Source of the DNA: Pseudomonas sp. J452
GTDB taxonomy: Bacteria; Pseudomonadota; Gammaproteobacteria; Pseudomonadales; Pseudomonadaceae
Reading direction: 5' to 3'
Length of the DNA: 64,000 bases
NCBI RefSeq assembly: GCF_024666525.1
Contig: NZ_CP088294.1
Location: forward strand, 4,774,001-4,838,000
This document shows, one piece after another, positions 49,056 to 58,727 of this stretch; position 1 is the stretch's first letter, and the number at the start of each line of letters is the position of its first letter. The position numbers and the translations under genes were made by a program. Under the pieces are notes generated by a model. It searched no databases. It saw only the letters and a program-made list of their open reading frames with translations, and was not told the origin of the DNA.

Positions 49056-49529
49056 TCAGACGAACTGCGTGCGCATCCAGGCCAGGTACTCGGCCACGCC
49101 GGCCTCGCCTTCGCGCGGCGCCCAGGCCGCCTGCTCGTCTTCAACCAGCGGGCGGTAGGGGCCGGCCTTGCATTCGAACAACACGCTATCTGCCGCCAGC
49201 ACCACCAGGGCATGAAATTGCCCCGGCGGCAGATCAACCCCCAGGCAGTCGCCGCCCGCTTCAAGCAATCGGGTTTCCTGCAACTCGCCGCTCTCGCCAA
49301 ATAGCAGCAGGCCGAGTCGCCCCTGCAGCACCAGCAGGGTCTCGGCCTTGTCGGCCGCCAGATGGCGATGGGGCGGGATATAGGTATCCGGCTGCAGCCC
49401 AACCGCCAGGCGGTGGCAAGGCTCGGCCATCTCATGCAGGTTGTGGTGGCTGCGCTGGCGCGGGCTCTGCGCCGCCCTGGCGGTCAGCGCGGCGAACAGG
49501 TCACGGTCGAGAAAAGTCGTCTTACTCAT
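49056..49529 (-). CDS. WbuC-family cupin-fold protein
   Basis: The protein has 157 residues from ATG 49529 (MSKTTFLDRDLFAALTARAA). The cupin core shows NLHEMAEPCHRLAVGLQPD, YIPPHRHLAADKAETLLVL with metal-ligand histidines, and LPPGQFHALVVL. WbuC proteins occur beside polysaccharide genes, but none is seen here. Its ribosome site AGGAT lies in the end of an interspersed repeat. It is transcribed in the same direction as hpt, about 140 bases downstream of it. Confidence 0.82.
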   Translation of the reverse strand: MSKTTFLDRDLFAALTARAAQSPRQRSHHNLHEMAEPCHRLAVGLQPDTYIPPHRHLAADKAETLLVLQGRLGLLLFGESGELQETRLLEAGGDCLGVDLPPGQFHALVVLAADSVLFECKAGPYRPLVEDEQAAWAPREGEAGVAEYLAWMRTQFV

Positions 49530-49532
49530 AAC

Positions 49533-49675
49533 TTGATCCTGCTTAGGATCTCGCGAGCTAGAGCCAGGCAAGGCAGAAGTGCGCGAGGACGCGGAGTTTA
49601 CTGAGTGTAAATGAGCAGTCCGAGCGCGCTTCTAACGCAGCATGGCCGACGCGCAGCAGATCCTATGCGGGATCA
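49533..49675. repeat. Interspersed repeat, copy 2, with TGATCC-type terminal inverted repeats
   Basis: The ends are inverted repeats: TGATCCTGCTTAGGATCTC on the left and the complement TGATCCCGCATAGGATCTG on the right. The core GCGGAGTTTACTGAGTGTAA followed by ATGAGCAG matches the core of copy 1 (141-283) in inverse orientation. The element fills the space between hpt and the cupin gene, contains the hpt stop (49673-49675), and carries the cupin ribosome site. Confidence 0.82.
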
Positions 49676-50230
49676 GAGGCCTTTGACCGCGTAGATACCG
49701 GCGGCATTGCGCCAGTAACCCTTGTAGTCCATGCCGTAGCCGAAGATGAAGCGGTCTTCGCAGGGCAGTCCGACGTAATCGGCCTTGAGGTCCGGGCGCG
49801 CCTTGCGGTCGTGGATCTTGTCGATCAGCACCGCGGTGTGCACCTGGCTCGCGCCGGCATGCTTGCAGAAGTCGATGATCGCCGAGAGGGTGTGCCCCTC
49901 GTCGAGGATGTCGTCGATGATCAGCACTTCGCGGTCAATAAAGGAGATTTCCGGCTTGGCCTTCCAGAACAGCTCGCCGCCAGTGGTTTCGCTGCGGTAG
50001 CGGGTGGCGTGCAGGTACGACAGCTCCAGCGGGAAGCCCAGCTTGGGCAGCAGCTTGCCGGCGAAGATCAGGCCGCCATTCATCACGCAGAACACCACCG
50101 GATTACTCTCGGCCAGCTCACCATTGATCACCGCAGCGACTTTATCGATGGCCGCTTCCACTTGCGCATCGGTGTACAGGCAATCGGCTTCGGCCATGAT
50201 TTGGCGGATGTGGGCGAGGTCGGCAGACAT
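49673..50230 (-). CDS. hpt: Hypoxanthine-guanine phosphoribosyltransferase
   Basis: The protein has 185 residues from ATG 50230 (MSADLAHIRQIMAEADCLYT), with GGAGA upstream; the frame is open for 59 more codons without support. The PRPP-binding motif is EVLIIDDILDEGHTLSAII. The N-terminal hood region includes NGGLIFAGKLLPKL. The enzyme salvages hypoxanthine and guanine to IMP and GMP. The gene is divergent from upp. The 5' leader contains several hairpins. Confidence 0.93.
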   Translation of the reverse strand: MSADLAHIRQIMAEADCLYTDAQVEAAIDKVAAVINGELAESNPVVFCVMNGGLIFAGKLLPKLGFPLELSYLHATRYRSETTGGELFWKAKPEISFIDREVLIIDDILDEGHTLSAIIDFCKHAGASQVHTAVLIDKIHDRKARPDLKADYVGLPCEDRFIFGYGMDYKGYWRNAAGIYAVKGL

Positions 50231-50264
50231 GGTCTTCTCCGGAAGCGAGGAAATAGGCTGGTTA

Positions 50265-50318
50265 AACAATTGCCGGGAGCAATTGTTAACGTCGCGTAGC
50301 GACGGCCCGAAGGGGGCC
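50265..50318 (-). promoter_or_regulatory. Tandem hairpins in the hpt leader
   Basis: Three stems follow each other: AACAATTGC/GCAATTGTT (50265-50287), CGTCGC-GTA-GCGACG (50290-50304) and GGCCC/GGGCC (50304-50318). None has a T tract in the hpt direction. They lie 35-90 bases before the hpt start and could be leader RNA structure or an intergenic repeat. Regulation by purines is not claimed. Confidence 0.45.
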
Positions 50319-50503
50319 CGCCAGGGATGGTAGGTCATAAAAAATGGTCGGCAAAGGTACTCAGACTGAAGCAGCAGGGCAAGTCTGGGCGGATATTTTC
50401 TGACCACTTACTCAAGTCACTCAGTAAACTGCGCATCGTCCAGCTGGCATGACCAGTGCTTTACTCTAGACAGTATTTCAGCCGCCCTTCCCGGAGACCC
50501 TGC

Positions 50504-51142
50504 ATGCCCATCCGCGAGATCCGCCACCCACTGATCCGCCACAAGCTCGGCCTGATGCGCCGCGCCGATATCAGCACGAAGAACTTTCGCGAACTGGCCC
50601 AGGAAGTGGGCGCCCTGCTCACCTACGAGGCGACCAACGACCTGCCCCTGGAAGACTGCGAGATCCAGGGTTGGGCCGGCACCGTGCAGGTGGAGAAGAT
50701 TGCCGGCAAGAAGATCACCGTGGTGCCGATCCTGCGCGCCGGTATCGGCATGCTCGAAGGGGTGCTCAGCCTGATCCCCGGGGCCAAGGTCAGCGCCGTC
50801 GGCGTGGCGCGCAACGAGGAAACCCTGCAAGCGCACACCTACCTGGAAAAACTCGCCCCGGAGATAGACGAGCGCCTGGCGCTGATCATCGACCCGATGC
50901 TGGCCACCGGCGGCTCCCTGGTCGCCACCATCGACCTGCTGAAAAAAGCCGGCTGCAAGGAAATCCGCGCCATGGTCCTGGTCGCCGCGCCGGAAGGGAT
51001 CAAGGTGGTCAACGACGCCCATCCGGACGTGATGATCTTCACCGCCTCGATCGACCAGTGCCTCAACGAGCACGGCTACATCATTCCCGGCCTCGGCGAT
51101 GCCGGCGACAAGATCTTCGGCACCAAGCAGAAGGACGCCTGA
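50504..51142 (+). CDS. upp: Uracil phosphoribosyltransferase
   Basis: The protein has 212 residues from ATG 50504 ([19 protein letters not shown]). The PRPP loop is [20 protein letters not shown], and the uracil-binding end includes [16 protein letters not shown]. It converts uracil and PRPP to UMP. The uracil permease gene follows two bases later, so import and salvage are co-transcribed. Confidence 0.97.
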   Translation: MPIREIRHPLIRHKLGLMRRADISTKNFRELAQEVGALLTYEATNDLPLEDCEIQGWAGTVQVEKIAGKKITVVPILRAGIGMLEGVLSLIPGAKVSAVGVARNEETLQAHTYLEKLAPEIDERLALIIDPMLATGGSLVATIDLLKKAGCKEIRAMVLVAAPEGIKVVNDAHPDVMIFTASIDQCLNEHGYIIPGLGDAGDKIFGTKQKDA

Positions 51143-51144
51143 AT

Positions 51145-52410
51145 ATGCAGGATGAATTCAACGATCCACTCTGGCGCCAGGTGATTTCCGGCGCACAGAT
51201 GCTCTTCGTCGCCTTCGGCGCCCTGGTGCTGATGCCGCTGATCACCGGCATGGACCCCAACGTGGCGCTGTTCACCGCCGGCATCGGCACCCTGCTGTTC
51301 CAACTGGTTACCGGGCGCCAGGTGCCGGTGTTCCTGGCCTCCAGCTTCGCCTTCATCGCGCCGATTCTCGCCGCCAAGGGTGAGTTCGGCCTGCCTGCCG
51401 TGCTCGGTGGCGTGGTCGCCTCCGGCCTGGTCTACATCCTGCTCAGCGCTTTGGTGCGGGTCAAAGGCGCTGGTTTCATTGACCGCCTGCTACCGCCGGT
51501 GGTGATCGCCCCGGTGATCATCTCCATCGGCCTGGCCCTGTCGCCGGTAGCGGTGAACATGGCCATGGGCAAGGCCGGTGACGGCAGCGCGCAACTGGTG
51601 CCGTACGAAACCGCCATGCTGATTTCCATGCCGGCACTGATCACCACCCTGCTGGTGGCCGTGCTCGGCCGTGGCCTGCTGCGCCTGGTGCCGATCATCG
51701 CCGGCATCGTCGTCGGCTGTGTACTGGCCGCCTTCTTCGGCGTGATCGACAGCAGCGGTATCGCCGCCGCGCCCTGGCTGGCACTTCCGGCCTTCGTCAC
51801 GCCCGAGCTGCACTGGGGTGCCATCCTCTACATGGTGCCGGTGGCCCTGGCACCCGCCATCGAACACATCGGCGGGGTCGTGGCGATTGGCAGCGTGACC
51901 GGCAAGAACTTTATCAAGCAGCCCGGCCTGCACCGCACCCTGCTCGGCGACGGCCTGGCCACCTCGGCGGCCGGCGTGTTCGGCGGCCCGCCCAACACCA
52001 CCTATGCCGAAGTCACCGGCGCGGTGATGCTGACCAAGAGCTTCAACCCGAAGATCATGACCTGGGCAGCCGTGTTCGCCATCGCCCTGGCCTTCATCGG
52101 CAAGTTCGGCGCGGCGCTGCAGAGCATTCCGGTACCGGTGATGGGCGGCATTCTCTGCCTGCTGTTCGGCTCGATCGCCGTGGTCGGCCTGAACACCCTG
52201 ATCCGTCACCAGGTCGACCTGTCCGAGGCGCGCAACCTGATCATCGTCTCGGTGACCCTGGTGTTCGGCATCGGCGGCATGGTCATCGGCAACGGCGACT
52301 TCGCCCTGTCCGGCATTTCCCTGTGCGCCATCAGCGCCTTGCTGCTGAACCTGGTACTGCCGGGCGGCAGCGCCTGGCACAAGCACCCGCCGCTGGACCC
52401 GGAAATCTGA
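51145..52410 (+). CDS. uraA: Uracil permease (NCS2 family)
   Basis: The protein has 421 residues from ATG 51145 (MQDEFNDPLWRQVISGAQML). Multiple TM segments and NCS2 motifs are present: LASSFAFIAPILAAKGEFG, VALAPAIEHIGGVVAIG (the transport-domain Glu) and GVFGGPPNTTYAEVTGAV. It is a proton-linked nucleobase symporter. It starts two bases after the upp stop, and a strong terminator follows. Confidence 0.95.
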   Translation: MQDEFNDPLWRQVISGAQMLFVAFGALVLMPLITGMDPNVALFTAGIGTLLFQLVTGRQVPVFLASSFAFIAPILAAKGEFGLPAVLGGVVASGLVYILLSALVRVKGAGFIDRLLPPVVIAPVIISIGLALSPVAVNMAMGKAGDGSAQLVPYETAMLISMPALITTLLVAVLGRGLLRLVPIIAGIVVGCVLAAFFGVIDSSGIAAAPWLALPAFVTPELHWGAILYMVPVALAPAIEHIGGVVAIGSVTGKNFIKQPGLHRTLLGDGLATSAAGVFGGPPNTTYAEVTGAVMLTKSFNPKIMTWAAVFAIALAFIGKFGAALQSIPVPVMGGILCLLFGSIAVVGLNTLIRHQVDLSEARNLIIVSVTLVFGIGGMVIGNGDFALSGISLCAISALLLNLVLPGGSAWHKHPPLDPEI

Positions 52411-52430
52411 GCCGCCCGCTAAAACAATCA

Positions 52431-52455
52431 GCCCCGCATCTGCGGGGCTTTTTTT
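52431..52455 (+). terminator. Intrinsic terminator after upp-uraA
   Basis: GCCCCGCA-TC-TGCGGGGC is followed by seven T residues, 20 bases beyond the uraA stop. Confidence 0.92.
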
Positions 52456-52546
52456 CATGCGGTTCGCCGAAGGCGGGAGCAACGTGCAAAGCCGGCAACG
52501 CGGGTTGCACGCGCCCTACGTTTCACTGCGGCAACCGGGCCCTGTC

Positions 52547-53374
52547 TCAGAACGGCTCGGCGATGTACTTGAAGGGGTAATTGGCCGCCTTGTAAGAGCC
52601 GATCTTGCGCTTGGGCAGCTTGACCTTGGGCTGCGGGATTTCCTCGTAGGGAATCTGCTGCAGCAGGTGGCTGATCAGGTTCAGGCGCACGCGCTTCTTG
52701 TCCTCGGAACGGGCGACGAACCAGGGTGCCCAAGGCGTATCGGTGGTCTCGAACATCTTGTCGCGGGCCTCGGTATAGGCGTCCCAGCGATTGTAGGACT
52801 TGATGTCCATCGCGGTCAGCTTCCAAGTCTTGCGCCCGTCCTCGATGCGCGCGCGCAAGCGCCGTTCCTGCTCCTCGGGGCTGACCTCCAGCCAGTACTT
52901 GAGCAGGATGATCCCCGAGTCGACCATGTTGCGTTCGAACATCGGTGCACCTTCGAGAAACTTTTCTAGCTGCACCTCGGTGCAGAAGCCCATCACCCGC
53001 TCGACGCCGGCGCGGTTGTACCAGCTGCGGTCGAAGATCACCACTTCACCGGCCGCCGGCATGTGCTGGACGTAACGCTGCACATACATCTGGCTCTTTT
53101 CCCGCTCGGTCGGCGCCGGCAGTGCCACCACGCGGAAGATGCGCGGACTGACCCGCTCGGTCAGCGCCTTGATGGTGCCGCCCTTGCCCGCGCCATCGCG
53201 GCCCTCGAACACCACCGCGACCTTGGCGCCGGTGGCCACCACCCATTGCTGCAACTTCACCAGTTCGACATGCAAGTCATGCAACTGCTGCTCGTACTCC
53301 TTGCGCGACAGCTTTGCGCCTGCAGTATCGGCAGCGGCTTCGGCTTTTCCTTGCTTGCTCTTGTGCTTGCTCAT
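52547..53374 (-). CDS. ppk2: Polyphosphate kinase 2 (PPK2)
   Basis: The protein has 275 residues from ATG 53374 (MSKHKSKQGKAEAAADTAGA); five more codons to 53389 are possible. Walker A is FEGRDGAGKGGTIKALTERV, and Walker B plus lid are FDRSWYNRAGVERVMGFC. Residues such as KYWLEVSPEEQERRLRARI fit the single-domain class I PPK2 enzymes. These phosphorylate ADP or GDP with polyphosphate. The charged Lys-rich N-terminus is typical. The next gene, recQ, is divergent. Confidence 0.93.
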   Translation of the reverse strand: MSKHKSKQGKAEAAADTAGAKLSRKEYEQQLHDLHVELVKLQQWVVATGAKVAVVFEGRDGAGKGGTIKALTERVSPRIFRVVALPAPTEREKSQMYVQRYVQHMPAAGEVVIFDRSWYNRAGVERVMGFCTEVQLEKFLEGAPMFERNMVDSGIILLKYWLEVSPEEQERRLRARIEDGRKTWKLTAMDIKSYNRWDAYTEARDKMFETTDTPWAPWFVARSEDKKRVRLNLISHLLQQIPYEEIPQPKVKLPKRKIGSYKAANYPFKYIAEPF

Positions 53375-53538
53375 GTCTGATTCCGTCATTATTGATAACC
53401 CAGCACCAGCCTAGATCGTCTGGCACCAGCCTTCCATGTGCTGGATCAATAACATAGCAGTGTGCCCCCGCGCTGCTGGCGCCACATGGCAGCGCGCGCT
53501 ATGGTCAGCCCCCCACTGCTGCCAGCGGACGACAGCCC

Positions 53539-55467
<1,929 letters not shown>

Positions 55468-55480
55468 GCTCTGCTTTGCC

Positions 55481-55552
55481 CTGTAGGAGCCAGCTTGCTG
55501 GCGATCGAGTTGCCCCTATTCGCGCTGATCGCCAGCAAGCTGGCTCCTACAG
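55481..55552. repeat. REP-like palindrome, family 2 copy 2
   Basis: CTGTAGGAGCCAGCTTGCTG with GCGATC and the full complement form 26-base arms around a 20-base spacer. The arms differ from the copy at 21965-22031 (CAGCTTGCTGGC for GAGCTCTGCTCGC). It lies between the convergent recQ and GGDEF-EAL genes. Confidence 0.88.
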
Positions 55553-55604
55553 GAATTTCCGGTGCGGCTCTGCGCTCCCGCGCTCAGGCGTTGCGGGCCA
55601 GTCA

Positions 55605-57956
55605 CTAGCAGCGCGGCAGCCCCCAATGGGTCTGCACCAGCCACTCGGCAAAGGCCGCCGGCGCCAGCGGTTTGCTCAGCAGGTAGCCCTGGGCGATATC
55701 GCAGCCGAGCTGGTCGAGGCGCTGCAGCACGGCGTCGGTTTCCACCCCTTCGGCCACCACCTTGAGGCCCATGTTGTGGCCCAGCTCGACGGTGGAACGG
55801 ACGATGATGTCGTCGTCCGGGTTGCTCAACAGGTCCTGGACGAAGGATTTGTCGATCTTCAGCTCGTGCACCGGCAGGCGCTTGAGCTGGGCCATGCTCG
55901 AGTAGCCGGTGCCGTAGTCGTCGATCGACAGGCGCACGCCCAGTTCGCACAGCTGCTGCAACTGGCCCAGCGCCTGCTCGGGGTCGGCCATCACCGCGCT
56001 TTCGGTGATTTCCACCACCAGACTGCCCGGCGGCACGCCCTGCGCAGCCAACTCGCTGGCGATAAAGCCGGCGAAACCAGGGTCGGCCAGGTCGAGGGCG
56101 GAGACGTTGACCGCGGTTTTCAGCGCCAGGCCCTGCTCCTGCCAGGCACGGCTCTGCGCCAGAGCCGTGCGCACCACCCAGCGGGTCAGCGCGCAGACGT
56201 TGCCGGTCTGCTCGGCCAGGGGAATGAACTCGTCCGGCGGAACAAAGCCATGCACCGGATGAATCCAGCGCACCAGGCACTCCACGCCCATCAGGCAGCG
56301 CTGGCGGATATTCAGCTTGGGCTGGAAATACAGGCTCAGCTGGCCCTGCTCCACGGCGCCTTTCAGCTCGCTCATCAGAGCCAGGCGCACCAGGCTGTGG
56401 CGGTCCAGCTCCGGGCGGTAGAGGGCGTAAGGCGAGCGCTGCGCCTTGCCCAGGTACATGGCCACCTCGGCGTGCTGCAGCAGGCTGCCGGCGCTCTCGC
56501 CGTGGTCCGGGTGCAGGGCGATGCCGAGGGTGGCATTCAGGGTCATGCTGATGCCGCGCACAGCAAACGGCTGCTGCAGGGCGCTGCGGTAGTGCTCGGC
56601 GGCGGGGATCACGCTGCCGGGGTGGCAGTGCGGGATCAGCAGGGCGAATTCGTCACCGCCCAGGCGCGCCAGTTGCTCGCCAGCGCGCAGCAGCTCCTGC
56701 AGGCGCCGGGCGAGCAGGCACAGTAACTGGTCGCCGGCCTCGTGGCCGAGGGTGTCGTTGAGATCCTTGAAGTTGTCCAGGTCCATCAGCAGCACGGCCA
56801 CGCCCTCGCCTGCCGGGCAGTCGGCCAGGGCCAGCTGCAGCTCGGCGACGAAACGGTTGCGGTTGGCCAGCTGGGTCAGCGGATCGCGGTAGGCGAGGAA
56901 GCTGATGGTCTGCTCGCGCTCGGCGATGCCCTGCTGCATGGCGACGAACTCACGGGCCAGCAGGCCGACCTCGCCGCTGGCACGGGTAGCCACGCTGGCC
57001 TGGTAATCGCCACCGGCGATGCGCCGCACGTTCTCCACCATCTGCGCCAGCGGCCGGCTGACGGTATTGGCGATCCACAGCGCGCCGAGGCCAGCGAACA
57101 GCAGGGCAATGGCAAAGATGGCCGCCAGTTGCCACTGCAGCGGCTGGTAGTGGGCCAGTTCGGCAGACAGCGAACGCATCAGCAGCACCTGCAACGGCCC
57201 ACCGGTTTCGGTCAGGGGCGCGCGCAGAGCCACCTGTTCGCGCTGCTGCAACTGGAAGTGGAACACCCCCGCTGTATCCGGCACCTGCAGGCTCGCCAAT
57301 TCGGCGCGCGACAGCCCGTCGAGGTTGCTGGCCAGCACCCGGTAGGCGCCGGGCGCGCCGTCCAGCAGGGCCACGTCGGCCCCGCTGAGTTCGGCCAGGT
57401 GCGCGGCCGCCGCGTCGTCCAGCTCGAAGGCCATCAGCAGCCAGCCCATCAAGTTGGGCCGCGGGGCGAAAATAGGTGTCAAGTTGACGTGCAGCACGCG
57501 GCCATCCAGCACCACCAGGCGCTCGGCACTGTCGGGCTCGTCCAGGGCCAGCAGGTCGTTCCAGGGCAGACGCGCACCGGGCACCAGTTCGGCGCTGGTG
57601 CCGGCCAACACCTGGCCCTCGGGTGCCAGCACCAGGGCGAAGCTGGCCTGGCTGCGCGAGGCGAATGATTCCAGCGCGGCGGACAGCGACTGCGCCTCCT
57701 GCTGCGGGCTGGCGACCAGATCGGCGATCTCGCCGAGCAAGGTGAAGTCCTTGGCAATCAGCTCGGCCAGCGCGCTCTGCGCCTGGCGCCGGCTCTGCAG
57801 TTCATTGGCCAGCACGCCATGCGCCGAGCCCAGCTGCGCCTGCACCTGCTGCAGGCTGTGGCTGTAGGTGGAGCGATAGACCAGCGCCAGCAGTAGCACC
57901 ATCACCGCCAGCAGCAGGAGCAGGAAGAAGCCGAGGATCTTGCCGCGCAGGCTCAT
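55605..57956 (-). CDS. Membrane-bound GGDEF-EAL cyclic-di-GMP protein
   Basis: The protein has 783 residues. A TM helix at 8-27 (FFLLLLLAVMVLLLALVYRS) and a second near 280-300 (LAAIFAIALLFAGLGALWIA) enclose a periplasmic sensor domain. A HAMP segment follows. The cyclase motif is intact, RLGGDEFALL. The phosphodiesterase domain has ECL in place of EAL, but NVSA, VEITESAVM, IDDYGTGYSSM, KIDKSFV and AEGVET are present. It may make or degrade c-di-GMP depending on the signal. It overlaps the upstream cupredoxin-like gene by four bases. Confidence 0.93.
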   Translation of the reverse strand: MSLRGKILGFFLLLLLAVMVLLLALVYRSTYSHSLQQVQAQLGSAHGVLANELQSRRQAQSALAELIAKDFTLLGEIADLVASPQQEAQSLSAALESFASRSQASFALVLAPEGQVLAGTSAELVPGARLPWNDLLALDEPDSAERLVVLDGRVLHVNLTPIFAPRPNLMGWLLMAFELDDAAAAHLAELSGADVALLDGAPGAYRVLASNLDGLSRAELASLQVPDTAGVFHFQLQQREQVALRAPLTETGGPLQVLLMRSLSAELAHYQPLQWQLAAIFAIALLFAGLGALWIANTVSRPLAQMVENVRRIAGGDYQASVATRASGEVGLLAREFVAMQQGIAEREQTISFLAYRDPLTQLANRNRFVAELQLALADCPAGEGVAVLLMDLDNFKDLNDTLGHEAGDQLLCLLARRLQELLRAGEQLARLGGDEFALLIPHCHPGSVIPAAEHYRSALQQPFAVRGISMTLNATLGIALHPDHGESAGSLLQHAEVAMYLGKAQRSPYALYRPELDRHSLVRLALMSELKGAVEQGQLSLYFQPKLNIRQRCLMGVECLVRWIHPVHGFVPPDEFIPLAEQTGNVCALTRWVVRTALAQSRAWQEQGLALKTAVNVSALDLADPGFAGFIASELAAQGVPPGSLVVEITESAVMADPEQALGQLQQLCELGVRLSIDDYGTGYSSMAQLKRLPVHELKIDKSFVQDLLSNPDDDIIVRSTVELGHNMGLKVVAEGVETDAVLQRLDQLGCDIAQGYLLSKPLAPAAFAEWLVQTHWGLPRC

Positions 57957-58600
57957 GGCGCGTAACCACCCTTGCCCTGCGGTCGCTTGCTCGGTTCCTT
58001 GGGCCGTGGGTCCGGTTTGAGTTCACCGCTCAGGCGCCAGAGCAACGGGCCGTCAGCCGCCAGTGTGCGCACCTGCTGCTCGGCCGGGTCGGCGATGCGC
58101 GGATGCCAGACATGCACGCGCTGCCCGGCGGCCGGCTGGTAATCGATGCGCGCCTGGCCCTGGGCATCGGTCTGGGCGAACCAGGGGCTGTCCAGCACCA
58201 GGATGAAACCGAGCATCCAGTCGTGGATATTGCAACCGAGGGTGACCAGGCCGGGCTTGTCGAATAGCACGTCCTGGGGCAGGTCCTGCTGCTTCTGCAG
58301 GCGCAACTCGAAGCGCTTGGCCGGGGAGAAGGAATAGACGTGGTGGTTGATCGGGTCGGCGTTGGGGAAGCTCACCGTGGTGCCCGCCTGCACGGCCAGG
58401 ATATAGGGCACGAACTGGCGTTTTTCCTGGTTGACCTTGAGGCCGGCTGCCGGCGCCTGCCCCGCCCCCGGCTCGATCCACAACACGGCGTCGGCCAGCG
58501 GCCCGCCGTGCTTGTCCGTCACCTGGATATCGAGGCTCGCCGCCGCCAGCCAGCCACTCCACAACAGTCCAGCCAGCAGCCCAACACCCAGCTTGCCCAT
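57953..58600 (-). CDS. Exported cupredoxin-like (methylamine utilization-type) protein
   Basis: The protein has 215 residues from ATG 58600 (MGKLGVGLLAGLLWSGWLAA), with a signal peptide ending near AAA. A likely copper site is spread over NADPINHHVYSF and LGCNIHDWMLGF, giving the His, Cys, His and Met ligands of a type 1 centre. The tail is Pro/Lys-rich. Its stop overlaps the start of the GGDEF-EAL gene (ATGA), so the periplasmic protein and the c-di-GMP sensor are made together. Confidence 0.8.
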   Translation of the reverse strand: MGKLGVGLLAGLLWSGWLAAASLDIQVTDKHGGPLADAVLWIEPGAGQAPAAGLKVNQEKRQFVPYILAVQAGTTVSFPNADPINHHVYSFSPAKRFELRLQKQQDLPQDVLFDKPGLVTLGCNIHDWMLGFILVLDSPWFAQTDAQGQARIDYQPAAGQRVHVWHPRIADPAEQQVRTLAADGPLLWRLSGELKPDPRPKEPSKRPQGKGGYAP

Positions 58601-58727
58601 GCCCACCTCCAACGGTCGATGGGCTGAGTATAGGAAGGCAGCGCCAGGCTGTAGCCATTCGCCAGCAACGGGCGATGCTGTTTAACGCCGGCGGGCCGAG
58701 CGGTAGTCCAGCGCCGGTAGGTTGTGC

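Noticed and set aside
50265..50318. Purine riboswitch in the hpt leader
   Set aside because: No purine aptamer junction or conserved core is visible; only simple hairpins.
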